Notes: a model not told the origin generated them from the sequence alone. DNA of 64,000 nt from Amycolatopsis sacchari (GCF_900114035.1 NZ_FORP01000016.1:62001-126000); one strand, 5' to 3'. Numbered from the stretch's first letter, positions 52,937 through 61,281 are shown. Translations and numbers: made by a program.

Positions 52937-53159
52937 GGCGACTTTCGGACTGCCGCCGCGAGTACGCGGCGATCTCGGCACGCGCGAGTTCGGGGTGGGC
53001 CCGCCACCACGCGTCGGTCTGCTCGCACAGCTGGCGGAACGCCTCCCGCTCCACCGCGGCGACGAGCCAGTCCTGCACCGGCACGCCCGCTTCCGCGGCG
53101 AGGGCCTCGATCTGGGCGTGCGTGTCCTCGGACAGAGTCAGTGCCAGCCGCTTCCCCAT
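52917..53159 (-). CDS. Ribbon-helix-helix antitoxin-like protein
   Basis: 80 residues. The start KRLALTLSEDTHAQIEALAAEAG is a beta-strand plus helix typical of RHH DNA-binding antitoxins, followed by VPVQDWLVAAVEREAF (second helix) and a basic C-terminal tail (RRQSESRRG) that could bind the toxin. ATG start. Upstream of and overlapping the MazF-like gene, the usual antitoxin-first order. It would repress the pair and neutralise the toxin. Confidence 0.65.
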   Translation of the reverse strand: MGKRLALTLSEDTHAQIEALAAEAGVPVQDWLVAAVEREAFRQLCEQTDAWWRAHPELARAEIAAYSRRQSESRRGSSAA

Positions 53160-53216
53160 CGCGCCACCCTACGACGCCACCGCCCGGAGCCGGGCCAGCC
53201 CGCCGAGGTGTGTCGC

Positions 53217-54221
53217 TCAGCCCGCCTCGGGCCGCACGTCACCGCCGTACCGGGCGTCCACATCACCGGTCACGCCCGTCTGTGCGGCCCGTCTGCCCAG
53301 CACGAACACGTACGTCAGGAACGCGATCTCCGCCAGGGCGCCGATGCCGATCCTGGCCCACGTCGGCAACCCGGACGGCGTCACGAACGCCTCGATCACG
53401 CCGGACACCAGCAGCACGCACGCGAGCCCCAGCGCCATCGCCGCGGTCGCCCTGCCCTCGCGCGCGAGCGCCACCCCGCGGCTGTGCGGGCCGGGGTTGA
53501 TCACCGCCCAGCCCAGCCGCAGCCCGGTGCCCGCCGCGACGAACACCGCGGTCAGCTCCAGCAGCCCGTGCGGGGTGATCAGGCCGAAGAAGACGTCGAG
53601 CCGCCCGGCCGCGCTCATCAGCCCGGCGCTCACGCCGACGTTCGCGGCGTTGGCCCACAGCGCGAGCAGCACCGGCACGCCCAGCAGCACCCCGAAGAAC
53701 AGGCAGATCGCCGCCACCCATGCGTTGTTCGTCCACACCTGCGCGGCGAACGAACCCGCCGGGTTGGCCGAGTAGTACGTCTCGAACTGGCCGCCCGGCT
53801 GGGTCAGCTGCCGGATCTGCTCGGGTGCCGCGATGCTCGCCCGCACGCCGGAGTCGGTGGCGACCCACGCCGCCAGCAGCCCGCTCACCACGATCGTCAC
53901 GAGTGCCGTGGACAGCCACCAGCGGCGGCCGCGGTACACGGCGGCGGGGAAGCGCTGCGCGAAGAACAACCCCACCTCGCGCCACGCCGGGTTGTGCGTG
54001 CCGGTGACGGCGGACCGGGCGCGCGTCACGAGCGTCGAGAGCCGGGACAGCAGTGCGGGGTCGGGGGCCGAGGAGCGCACGACCGACAGGTGCGTCGCCG
54101 TGCGCTGGTACAGCGTGATCAGCTCGTCCGCCTCGGCGCCACGCAGGCGGCGGCGGTCGAGCAGCTCGGCCAGCCGGTCCCATTCGGCGCGATGGGCCGC
54201 GACGAACAGATCGACGTCCAC
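53217..54221 (-). CDS. Stage II sporulation protein M (SpoIIM)-like membrane protein
   Basis: 334 residues. N-terminal soluble helical region (EWDRLAELLDRRRLRGAEADELITLYQR), then about six membrane helices with the SpoIIM-type motifs NNAWVAAICLFFGVLLGVP and ITPHGLLELTAVFVAAG (conserved HG-E). GTG start supported by TAGTCT 7 nt upstream. Divergent from the RDD gene in a 23-bp gap. Homologous arrangement MoxR-DUF58-SpoIIM-RDD exists in mycobacteria (from memory). Confidence 0.88.
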   Translation of the reverse strand: MDVDLFVAAHRAEWDRLAELLDRRRLRGAEADELITLYQRTATHLSVVRSSAPDPALLSRLSTLVTRARSAVTGTHNPAWREVGLFFAQRFPAAVYRGRRWWLSTALVTIVVSGLLAAWVATDSGVRASIAAPEQIRQLTQPGGQFETYYSANPAGSFAAQVWTNNAWVAAICLFFGVLLGVPVLLALWANAANVGVSAGLMSAAGRLDVFFGLITPHGLLELTAVFVAAGTGLRLGWAVINPGPHSRGVALAREGRATAAMALGLACVLLVSGVIEAFVTPSGLPTWARIGIGALAEIAFLTYVFVLGRRAAQTGVTGDVDARYGGDVRPEAG

Positions 54222-54228
54222 GCGGCTC

Positions 54229-54238
54229 AGACTACAGT
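54229..54238. promoter_or_regulatory. Overlapping divergent -10 boxes
   Basis: On the plus strand TACAGT (54233-54238) is 6 nt before the RDD gene GTG (54245). On the minus strand TAGTCT (54234-54229) is 7 nt before the SpoIIM gene GTG (54221). The two hexamers share two base pairs. Confidence 0.5.
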
Positions 54239-54244
54239 TGCCCG

Positions 54245-55003
54245 GTGCACCCCGAACCCGATCTGGTCACCGGCGACGCCGTCGTCCTCGAGCTGCGCCT
54301 GGCGGGGCTGGCCAGCCGCGGGCTCGCCTTCGCGATCGACGTGGTCATCCAGCTGGCCGTCATCGTCGTCGGCCTGCTGATCGTGATCTGGGCCGGACCG
54401 CAGGACGGGGCGTCCGCTTCCGCGATCCTGCTGTCGTTGCTGGTGCTCGTGCGCGTCGGCTACCCGGTGCTGTTCGAGACGCTCACGCGCGGGCGGACGC
54501 CGGGGAAGGCGGCCTTCGGGCTGCGCGTGGTGCGGGACGACGGCGGCCCGATCCGCTTCCGGCACGCCCTCACCCGTGGTCTGGCGGGGGCGATCGTCGA
54601 CTTCGGGCCCGCGTTCGTGTGGGGCGCGGTGGCGCTCGTGGTGTCGCTGGTGTCGGAGAAGTCCAAGCGGGTGGGCGATTTCCTGGCCGGGACCGTGGTG
54701 GTGCTGGAGCACGCGCCCAAGGCCGTCGAGCCGAGCATCACGATGCCGCCGCCGCTCGCCGCTTGGGCGGCGCAGCTGGACCTGTCCGGGCTGACCGACG
54801 ACCTCGCGCTCGCGATCCGGCAGTACCTCGGGCGCTACCAGTCCCTGCGCGAAGAGGCGCGGGAACACCTGGGGTACCAGCTCGCGCAGGAGGTCTCGGC
54901 CCGCATCGGCGCGCCGGTCCCGCCGGGTACGCCGGTGTGGGCGTACCTGATGGCCGTGCTGGCGGAGCGGCGCAACCGGGCGGCGCGGCCGCAGCAGTGG
55001 TGA
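54245..55003 (+). CDS. RDD-family membrane protein
   Basis: 252 residues. RDD domain with the three conserved residues: LASRGLAFAIDVVIQ (R, D), TRGRTPGKAAFGLRVV and RFRHALTRGLAG. About three helices. A cytoplasmic helical C-terminal ~90 residues (ITMPPPLAAWAAQLDL onward) extends beyond the usual domain. GTG start backed by TACAGT at 6 nt. Role unknown, possibly transport or a partner of the SpoIIM/MoxR complex. Confidence 0.88.
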   Translation: MHPEPDLVTGDAVVLELRLAGLASRGLAFAIDVVIQLAVIVVGLLIVIWAGPQDGASASAILLSLLVLVRVGYPVLFETLTRGRTPGKAAFGLRVVRDDGGPIRFRHALTRGLAGAIVDFGPAFVWGAVALVVSLVSEKSKRVGDFLAGTVVVLEHAPKAVEPSITMPPPLAAWAAQLDLSGLTDDLALAIRQYLGRYQSLREEAREHLGYQLAQEVSARIGAPVPPGTPVWAYLMAVLAERRNRAARPQQW

Positions 55004-55004
55004 C

Positions 55005-55445
55005 TCATGCCTCGTCCAGCTCGGCGAGCAGGGCGGGCATCCCGACGGTGAGCATCTTCCTGCGGACCGAGCCGAGCAGCTTGGCCATCGCGAACCCGCC
55101 GACCCCGCGAAAACCCGTGTGGGAGTAGGTGAAGCGGGTGCCCCCGGGCGTCGGTTCGAGCTGGTACCGGACGTAGCTTGGTGCCTCGCCCTGGCCGCCG
55201 ACCCACGTGTAGCGCAGCAGCTCCCGCTCCCTGACCTCCAGCACCTCGCAGTCGACGATGCCGCGCCAGCCCAGCATCGGCTTCGCGACGAACTGGAAGC
55301 GCTTTCCGACGACCGGCTCGAACCCCACGGGGCGCGCGCCCTTGCCCGTCGACGTCCAGCGGGGGATGAGGTCCGGGTCGGTCAGCGCGCGCCAGACCTT
55401 CGCGGGCGAGTGCGGGTAGTCGCGGACGATCTGTATCTCGGCCAT
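55005..55445 (-). CDS. SRPBCC-family protein (START/Bet v 1-like)
   Basis: 146 residues. Typical AHSA1/SRPBCC start AEIQIVRDYPHSPAKVWRALTDPDLIPRW (shown in part: HSPAKVWRALTDPDL) with LRYTWVGGQGEAPSYVRYQLEPT (in part: VRYQLEPTPGGTRFTYSH). A hydrophobic-ligand fold. ATG with GAAAGGAAGCTC upstream. Divergent from a TetR gene, which probably regulates it. Convergent with the RDD gene. Confidence 0.85.
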   Translation of the reverse strand: MAEIQIVRDYPHSPAKVWRALTDPDLIPRWTSTGKGARPVGFEPVVGKRFQFVAKPMLGWRGIVDCEVLEVRERELLRYTWVGGQGEAPSYVRYQLEPTPGGTRFTYSHTGFRGVGGFAMAKLLGSVRRKMLTVGMPALLAELDEA

Positions 55446-55453
55446 GAGCTTCC

Positions 55454-55468
55454 TTTCAGTTGCTGAAA
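55454..55468. promoter_or_regulatory. Operator candidate TTTCAG-TTG-CTGAAA
   Basis: A perfect 6-3-6 inverted repeat in the AT-rich 69-bp gap between the SRPBCC gene and the TetR gene. It overlaps the ribosome binding site region of the SRPBCC gene. Confidence 0.6.
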
Positions 55469-55502
55469 AAATACAGTAGCAGAAGAAATCGAGTGGCTGT
55501 AG

Positions 55503-55508
55503 TAGTTT
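55503..55508 (+). promoter_or_regulatory. -10-like TAGTTT box, leaderless start
   Basis: TAGTTT, 6 nt, then GTG 55515; no Shine-Dalgarno. Confidence 0.4.
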
Positions 55509-55514
55509 GAGCGC

Positions 55515-56159
55515 GTGAAGACGGAGGGGCTGCGCGAGCGCAAGAAGCGCGCCATGCGCCGGCAGCTGTCCGACACCGCCACGCGGCTGTTCCTCGAACG
55601 GGGCTTCGACTCCGTGCGCGTCGCCGACGTCGCCGAAGCGTGCGGGGTGTCCGAGAAGACGGTGTTCAACTACTTCCCGACGAAGGAAGCGCTGGTCCTG
55701 GACCGGCTGGAGGCCACGGCCGACGCGCTCCGCACGCACCTGGCGGACCCCGCGCTGCCGCCGGTCGAGGCGATGCTGCGGGTGCTGGCGGAGGAGCTGC
55801 GGGAGCTCACCACGAGCCTGGCCGCGGACGAGCGGGCGCTGGCCGGTTACCGCAGGTTCGGGGACCTGCTGCGGGAAACCCCGTCACTGCGGGCGTACCA
55901 GAACGACGCTGCCGACCGCTTCGCCGACGTCGCCGCCGAGGTGCTCGCGGCGCGGGCGGGTCTGCGGGCGGAAGATCCCGAGCCGCAGGTGGCGGCCGCG
56001 GCGTTGCTGGGGTTGTGGCGGGTGCAGTTCCGTGCGCTGCGCACGCACGTGCGCCCCGGGCGGCCGGTGGAGGACGCGGTCGCGGAGGTGACCGGGGAGG
56101 TCCGGCGCGCGGCCGCGCTGCTGGAGGGTGGTTTGGCGGGGTTCCCGGCTGTCAGCTGA
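55515..56159 (+). CDS. TetR/AcrR-family regulator
   Basis: 214 residues. HTH at about 9-53: RERKKRAMRRQLSDTATRLF, VRVADVAEACGVSEKTVFNYF. The ligand domain is Ala/Leu-rich and helical. Divergent from the SRPBCC gene with the TTTCAGTTGCTGAAA repeat between. GTG start with TAGTTT 6 nt upstream. Its stop overlaps the convergent metallopeptidase by 8 bp. Confidence 0.88.
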   Translation: MKTEGLRERKKRAMRRQLSDTATRLFLERGFDSVRVADVAEACGVSEKTVFNYFPTKEALVLDRLEATADALRTHLADPALPPVEAMLRVLAEELRELTTSLAADERALAGYRRFGDLLRETPSLRAYQNDAADRFADVAAEVLAARAGLRAEDPEPQVAAAALLGLWRVQFRALRTHVRPGRPVEDAVAEVTGEVRRAAALLEGGLAGFPAVS

Positions 56160-57195
56160 CTTCGCTCGACGGGGCCGCGAAGGTGTTGCACTGCGCGAGC
56201 CGGTCGCTCTGCGCGCCCTTGCGCCACCACGCCGCGTAGTGCGCGTTCGTGCCGTGGTCACGGCTGCCGGAAGTGTTGTCACCGCGGGTTTCCTGGTCGT
56301 TCCACGCCGTGTCGAACACCTGCTGCGTCACGCTGCCGCCGCGGTTGGCCGTCGAGCCCAGGAACATCCCGGAGAAGCACTGCGCCTGCAGTTCCTTGCG
56401 GCGGGACATCTCCAGCCCCGCCGGGCTGTCCTGGCCCTCGCGGTAGATCACGTCCCACGCCGCGTCCATCAGGCCGACGAGCTCCTGCACGTGGTGGCCG
56501 TACTCGTGCGCGAACAACGCGAGGTACACGCCGGGCTTGTTGCCGTACTGGTCGGTCTGCAGCCCGCGGTAGGGCACGTACAGGTGGTCCTTGCAGTAGT
56601 ACGCCGCCGTGGTCACGCCGACGTCGATCGTGCCGCACTCGCTGGTGAAGCTGGCGCCGGTCGGGAACTCCAGCTGCGGCGGGTGGAACGGCAGGTTCAT
56701 CGCCGTCAGCAGCTCACCCCAGCGGTCGTTGAGGCACTGCTCCGCGGCGGTGAAGAACGCCTGCGCGGCGGCGGGACTGCTGGGCCACCCCGGCACGGCG
56801 CACGGCGCGTTCGCCAGCCCGGCGTCCGGGTTCGTCAGCAGCGGGTGGTCGGCGAGCGCGAGCACCTTGCGCGGCCCGGTCGAGGCGGGCCTGCTCGGCG
56901 TGCTCACCGGGCTCGACGACGAGGACGTCGGCCGGCGCGACGTGGCCGTGCGGGACGAACTCGAAGCGCTGGAGGTGATCGACAGCGACGGGATCGTGTT
57001 CGACGAGGCGGCGGTGCTGGAGCCGGACGAACCGGCCGTCAGCGCCACCACCAGCGTCACGGTCAGCACGACCACGCCCGCCAGCACACCGGCGACGATC
57101 GCGCCGGTGTGCTTCTTCCGAGGGGCCGGTGGCCGCGGCGGGTACGGGCCCCACTGCGGCGGCGGTGGCCAGTGGCCCGGTGGAGGTTGGCTCAT
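56152..57195 (-). CDS. Membrane-anchored neutral zinc metallopeptidase (YpfJ-like), paralogue 2
   Basis: 347 residues. Pro-rich N terminus (PPPGHWPPPPQWGPYPPRPP), one helix (IVAGVLAGVVVLTVTLVVAL), a Ser/Thr-rich linker, then the peptidase domain with AHEYGHHVQELVG and the ending GDNTSGSRDHGTNAHYAAWW, nearly identical to the paralogue at 45416. ATG 57195 follows GGAGAG; an upstream ATG at 57258 is possible but TATGCT there looks like a -10 box. Extracytoplasmic protease, substrate unknown. Confidence 0.85.
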   Translation of the reverse strand: MSQPPPGHWPPPPQWGPYPPRPPAPRKKHTGAIVAGVLAGVVVLTVTLVVALTAGSSGSSTAASSNTIPSLSITSSASSSSRTATSRRPTSSSSSPVSTPSRPASTGPRKVLALADHPLLTNPDAGLANAPCAVPGWPSSPAAAQAFFTAAEQCLNDRWGELLTAMNLPFHPPQLEFPTGASFTSECGTIDVGVTTAAYYCKDHLYVPYRGLQTDQYGNKPGVYLALFAHEYGHHVQELVGLMDAAWDVIYREGQDSPAGLEMSRRKELQAQCFSGMFLGSTANRGGSVTQQVFDTAWNDQETRGDNTSGSRDHGTNAHYAAWWRKGAQSDRLAQCNTFAAPSSEVS

Positions 57196-57297
57196 CGCCG
57201 GCTGCTCTCCCGGTGGTTCGGGCACGCCCGGGGCTGTCGGGGGTGCGCCTTGCAGCATAGGGGGTCGGCGGCGGCGAGCCGGGCGGAATCGGGGAGA

Positions 57298-57957
57298 TCA
57301 GGTACCGGAGACCAGCCGGGCGCCCCCGTCGACCCGCACCACGATCCCCGTCGTGAAGGTGTTGTCCACCAGGAAACCGATGGCGGCGGCGATGTCCTCG
57401 GGCCGCCCGACCCGGCCCACCGGCGTGCCCGCCGCCATGCCCGACAGGACCTCCTCGCGGTTTTCGCCGAGGAAGTCCCACCAGCCGGTGTCGATCACAC
57501 CCGGTGACACCGCGTTGACGCGCACCGGCGCGAGTTCCGCGGCCAGTACCGGGACCATCGCCTCGATCCCCGCGTTGACGGCGGCGAGCGCGGCCGTCGT
57601 CGGCAGTGCCGCGCCCGCCGAGGCGGCCGTGACGAACGTCAGCGAGCCCCCGCGGTGAAGCGCTTTCAGCGCGGCCTGCGCGGTGAGGGTGTGCGGCAGC
57701 AGCTTGCCGTCGACGCCCTCGCGCAGGTAGTCCTCGGTCATCTCGGCGAACGGCCGGGTGCCCGGCGCCCCGGTCACCGTCACGACGACGTGGTCGACCT
57801 CGCCGAGGTCCCCGAAGAACTCCCGCAGCGCGCCGGCGTCACGCGCGTCGAGGGTCCGGCCGGTCACCACCACTTCGCGCCCGGAGTCCACCAGCCACTG
57901 GGCGGTCGCCAGGCCGATGCCCGACGTCCCGCCCACGATCGCGACTCGTTCGGTCAC
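57298..57957 (-). CDS. SDR-family oxidoreductase lacking the YxxxK catalytic pair
   Basis: 219 residues. NAD(P) motif VGGTSGIGLATAQWL, and VNAVSPGVIDTGWW typical of SDRs. The catalytic Tyr-x-x-x-Lys is replaced: after TAASAGAALP the sequence reads TTAALAAVNAG, with neither Tyr nor Lys. It may bind nucleotide without classical reductase chemistry. GTG start with AGGAGGAAGTC upstream. Divergent from a TetR gene that probably represses it. Confidence 0.85.
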   Translation of the reverse strand: MTERVAIVGGTSGIGLATAQWLVDSGREVVVTGRTLDARDAGALREFFGDLGEVDHVVVTVTGAPGTRPFAEMTEDYLREGVDGKLLPHTLTAQAALKALHRGGSLTFVTAASAGAALPTTAALAAVNAGIEAMVPVLAAELAPVRVNAVSPGVIDTGWWDFLGENREEVLSGMAAGTPVGRVGRPEDIAAAIGFLVDNTFTTGIVVRVDGGARLVSGT

Positions 57958-57971
57958 GACTTCCTCCTTTT

Positions 57972-57988
57972 CGAGACATTGTGCCTCG
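57972..57988. promoter_or_regulatory. Operator candidate CGAGACATTGTGCCTCG
   Basis: A 17-bp imperfect inverted repeat (CGAG...CTCG outer arms, GACA/TGCC inner) in the 44-bp divergent gap between the SDR and TetR genes. It abuts the TAAAGT box. Confidence 0.5.
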
Positions 57989-57994
57989 TAAAGT
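57989..57994 (+). promoter_or_regulatory. -10-like TAAAGT box, leaderless start
   Basis: TAAAGT, 7 nt, then GTG 58002. It decides between three possible starts (GTG 57981, GTG 58002, ATG 58005). Confidence 0.4.
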
Positions 57995-58001
57995 GGCCGC
58001 C

Positions 58002-58577
58002 GTGATGCGAGGACGCCCCAGGAGCGAGGAAGCCAGGCGCGCGATCCTCGACACCGCGCTGCGCCTGTGCGAGCGCGACGGCTACCGGCAGCTGACGATC
58101 AAGACGCTCGCCGACGAGGCCGGCGTGGGCAGGCAGACCGTCTACCGCTGGTGGCCGGACAAGGCCCAGGTGCTGCTGGACGCGCTGATCGACCTGCGGG
58201 AGCGCGCACTGGGCAGCCGCCTCGCCGAAACGGGCGACACCCTGCGCGACGTGCGGAACCTGCTGGCCGTGACGTTCGACCTGACGCACGAGATCACCGG
58301 GAAGGCGCTGGTCGGGCTGCTCGCCGACGCCCAGGACGACCCGGAGCTGTCCCGCCGCCTGCAGGACACGGTGATCGCGCCCCGCCGCGCCGCGCTGGAG
58401 GCGTTGCTGCGCCGGGGTGTCGAGTCCGGCGTGCTCGCCGAGAACGTCGCGCTGCCGCTCGTCGTCGACTTCGCCTTCGGCACGATGTGGTACCGGCTGC
58501 TGCACCACCACGCGCCCGTGGACGCCGCGCTCGCCGCCGAAGTCACCGACGCCATCGCCCGCCTGCTCGCCCGGTGA
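58002..58577 (+). CDS. TetR/AcrR-family regulator
   Basis: 191 residues from GTG 58002 (190 from ATG 58005). HTH: RGRPRSEEARRAILDTALRL, LTIKTLADEAGVGRQTVYRWW at about residues 27-47. The ligand domain resembles TetR_C_11-type proteins (ALVGLLADAQDDPELSRRL). Divergent from the SDR gene. Upstream GTG 57981 is disfavoured because it lies inside the operator-like repeat. Confidence 0.88.
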   Translation: MMRGRPRSEEARRAILDTALRLCERDGYRQLTIKTLADEAGVGRQTVYRWWPDKAQVLLDALIDLRERALGSRLAETGDTLRDVRNLLAVTFDLTHEITGKALVGLLADAQDDPELSRRLQDTVIAPRRAALEALLRRGVESGVLAENVALPLVVDFAFGTMWYRLLHHHAPVDAALAAEVTDAIARLLAR

Positions 58578-58606
58578 TCCGCCGACCGGCGCAGCCCGGT
58601 TGGCCG

Positions 58607-58612
58607 TACAGT
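58607..58612 (+). promoter_or_regulatory. -10-like TACAGT box, leaderless start
   Basis: TACAGT, 6 nt, then ATG 58619. The same hexamer and spacing as the RDD gene promoter at 54233. Confidence 0.45.
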
Positions 58613-58618
58613 GGCCGC

Positions 58619-59899
58619 ATGCCCGAGAACTCGCGCTTCACCCTGGACAACGGTCTGCGCGTCGTGCTGGCGCCTGACCCGACCGCGCCGGTGGTCGGTG
58701 TCTCCGTGCACTACGACGTCGGCTTCCGCTCGGAGCCGGAGGGGCGCACCGGGTTCGCGCACCTGTTCGAGCACCTGATGTTCCAGGGCAGCGAGAGCCT
58801 GGAGAAGCTCGCGCACTTCAAGATCGTGCAGTCCAGCGGCGGGACGTTCAACGGCTCGACGCACCCCGACTACACCGACTACTACGAGGTGCTGCCCTCC
58901 GCGGCGCTGGAGCGCGCGCTGTTCCTCGAAGCCGACCGGATGCGCGCGCCCAAGCTGACGCGCGAGAACCTGGCCAACCAGATCGACGTGGTCAAGGAGG
59001 AGATCCGGCTCAACGTGCTGAACCGCCCGTACGGCGGGTTCCCGTGGATCCTCCTGCCGCCGGTGCTGTACCAGACGTTCCCCAACGCGCACAACGGTTA
59101 CGGCGACTTCACCGACCTCGAACAGGCGAGCCTCGACGACTGCGCCGCCTTCTTCGACACCTACTACTCCCCGGCGAACGCCGTGCTCACCGTCGCGGGC
59201 GACTTCGAGCCGGACAGGGCGCGCGAGCTGATCGAGAAGCACTTCGGCGACGTGCCGCACCGGCCGGCCCCGCCGAAGCGCTCGTTCGCCGAGCCGCCGC
59301 CCGCGGGCGAGGTGCGGGGTCACCACGTCGACCCGCACGCGCCGCTGCCCGCGCTCGCCATCGGCTACCGCATGCCCGACCCGGTCAACGAGCTGGACGG
59401 CTACCTCGCGAACCTCGTGCTCGCCGGGGTCCTCACCGACGGCGACGGCTCGCGCCTGCAGCAGCGCCTCGTGCACCGCGAGCCGCTGGTCACCGACATC
59501 GGCGCAGGGGCCGGGCTGTTCGGCCCCTTCGAGGCACGTGACCCTGACACGTTCTCGATCACCGCGATCCACCCCGGCGAGGTCACGCCGGAGCGCGTCC
59601 TGTCGGCGATCGACGAGGAGCTGGAGAAGCTCGCGTCCACCCCGCCCGACGAGCAGGAGCTGAAGAAGGTCACCGCGCGCTGGGCGGCGAGCCTGCACTC
59701 CGAGCACGACCGGCTGGTGTCCCGCACGCTCGGGCTCGGCTCGTTCGAGCTGCTCTACGGCGACCCGTCACTGATGTACCGGCTGGCCGACCGGATGGCC
59801 GCGATCACCGCGGCGGACGTGTCGGCGGCGGCGAAGGCGCTGCGCCCCGACTCGCGCGCGGTCCTGCTGGTCGAGCCCAACACGGAGGAGAGCAAGTGA
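58619..59899 (+). CDS. M16-family zinc metallopeptidase, catalytic subunit
   Basis: 426 residues. The inverted zinc motif HxxEH is intact (FAHLFEHLMFQGSE), with the distal Glu region EEIRLNVLNRPYGG. A second, inactive-type half follows. Pairs with the next gene, which lacks the motif but has the substrate-binding R/Y pair, as in bacterial heterodimeric M16 peptidases. Cytoplasmic, no signal peptide. ATG start with TACAGT 6 nt upstream; GTGA overlap with the partner. Confidence 0.9.
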   Translation: MPENSRFTLDNGLRVVLAPDPTAPVVGVSVHYDVGFRSEPEGRTGFAHLFEHLMFQGSESLEKLAHFKIVQSSGGTFNGSTHPDYTDYYEVLPSAALERALFLEADRMRAPKLTRENLANQIDVVKEEIRLNVLNRPYGGFPWILLPPVLYQTFPNAHNGYGDFTDLEQASLDDCAAFFDTYYSPANAVLTVAGDFEPDRARELIEKHFGDVPHRPAPPKRSFAEPPPAGEVRGHHVDPHAPLPALAIGYRMPDPVNELDGYLANLVLAGVLTDGDGSRLQQRLVHREPLVTDIGAGAGLFGPFEARDPDTFSITAIHPGEVTPERVLSAIDEELEKLASTPPDEQELKKVTARWAASLHSEHDRLVSRTLGLGSFELLYGDPSLMYRLADRMAAITAADVSAAAKALRPDSRAVLLVEPNTEESK

Positions 59900-61281
59900 G
59901 CACAGCGACCCATCGCGACGCGGCGGAGATCGGCCGGACGCCGAGGGGCCCGCGGCCGGTGCCGGAGCTGGGCGACCAGCGCGCGGCCGCCGACCTGTCG
60001 CATGTGGACACGACGCTCGCCAACGGGCTGCGCGTGCTCGTGGTGCGCAAGGCCAACGTGCCGCTGGTCGAGCTGCGGCTGCGCATCCCGTTCGCCGGGG
60101 AGGACGCGCTGCACGCGGCGACGGCCGAGGTGCTCGCCGAAACGATGCTGGCGGGCACGGCGCGGCGCGACCGGATCCGGATCGACACGGATCTCGCGCT
60201 GATCGGCGGTGAGCTGGGGACGAGCGTCGACCCGGAGCGCCTGTCGATCAACGGCAACGCGCTCGCGTCGGGGCTGCCGGTCCTGCTCGACGTGCTGGCG
60301 GACGTGCTCACCTCGGCGTCCTATGTGGACGAAGAGGTCGGCAGGGAGTCCGCGCGGCTGGTCGAGCGGCTCGCGGTGTCGCGCACCCAGCCCCGCGTGA
60401 TCGCGCGCGAGGCGCTGCTCAAGCACGTCTACGGCGACCACCCGGTGACGCGGGAGATGCCGGAGGCGGAGGACGTCGCGAAGGTGACGCCGGACGCGGT
60501 GCGCGCGCTGCACGCCCGTGCCGTGCTCCCGCGTGGTTCGGTGCTGGTCCTCGTCGGCGACGTCGAGCCGGACGAGGCGGTGCGGCAGCTGGACGAGGCG
60601 CTCGGCGGCTGGCGCGCCGACGCGAGCGCGTCCGTGCTGCCCGAGCTGCCGGTGCTGACCGGCGGGGACGTGCTGCTGGTGCCGAGGGCGGGTGCGGTGC
60701 AGTCGCAGATCCGGCTCATCGCGCAGGCGCTGCCCCGCACCGACGCGCGGTACCCGGCGCTGCAGCTGGCGAACCTGACCTACGGCGGGTACTTCTCCTC
60801 CCGGCTGGTGGAGAACATCCGCGAGGACAAGGGCTACACCTACGGCGCGCACTCCGGTTTCGAGTTCACCGGGTCGACGGCGACGGTCGGCGTGGACGCG
60901 GACACCGCGAACGAGGTGACGGCCGCGGCTGTCCTGGAGACCTTCTACGAGCTGGGCAGGCTCGCGCTCGTCCCGCCGACCGCCGAGGAGGTCGAGTCGG
61001 TGCGGCAGTACGCCGTGGGTTCGCTGCTCACCTCCACGGCTTCCCAGGCGGGACTGGCCAGCCAGCTGTCGGCGCTCGCGGCGAGCGGGCTCGGGGCCGA
61101 GTGGCTGGCCGAGCACCCGGCGCGGCTCGCGGCGGTGACGGTGGACGAGGTGGCGCAGGCCGCGCTCGACTTCTTCGCGCCGACCCGGTTCACCGGCGTC
61201 GTCGTCGGGGACGCGGAAAGCCTCGCGCCACGGCTGGCCGCGCTGGGTGGGTTCACCGTGGGAGAGCCCGCGGAGTCATGA
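59896..61281 (+). CDS. M16-family peptidase-like protein, non-catalytic partner
   Basis: 461 residues. The site of HxxEH is occupied by ATAEVLAETML, so it cannot bind zinc. The C-terminal half keeps SSRLVENIREDKGYTYGAHS, the Arg/Tyr motif that holds the substrate in M16 heterodimers. GTG start overlapping the catalytic subunit's stop; ATGA overlap with nudC. Confidence 0.88.
   Translation: MSTATHRDAAEIGRTPRGPRPVPELGDQRAAADLSHVDTTLANGLRVLVVRKANVPLVELRLRIPFAGEDALHAATAEVLAETMLAGTARRDRIRIDTDLALIGGELGTSVDPERLSINGNALASGLPVLLDVLADVLTSASYVDEEVGRESARLVERLAVSRTQPRVIAREALLKHVYGDHPVTREMPEAEDVAKVTPDAVRALHARAVLPRGSVLVLVGDVEPDEAVRQLDEALGGWRADASASVLPELPVLTGGDVLLVPRAGAVQSQIRLIAQALPRTDARYPALQLANLTYGGYFSSRLVENIREDKGYTYGAHSGFEFTGSTATVGVDADTANEVTAAAVLETFYELGRLALVPPTAEEVESVRQYAVGSLLTSTASQAGLASQLSALAASGLGAEWLAEHPARLAAVTVDEVAQAALDFFAPTRFTGVVVGDAESLAPRLAALGGFTVGEPAES

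Noticed and set aside
52637-53159. Independent regulator plus unknown protein instead of a toxin-antitoxin pair
   Set aside because: The antitoxin-first order, 20-bp overlap, RHH fold and MazF-like N terminus together favour a TA module, though confidence is moderate.
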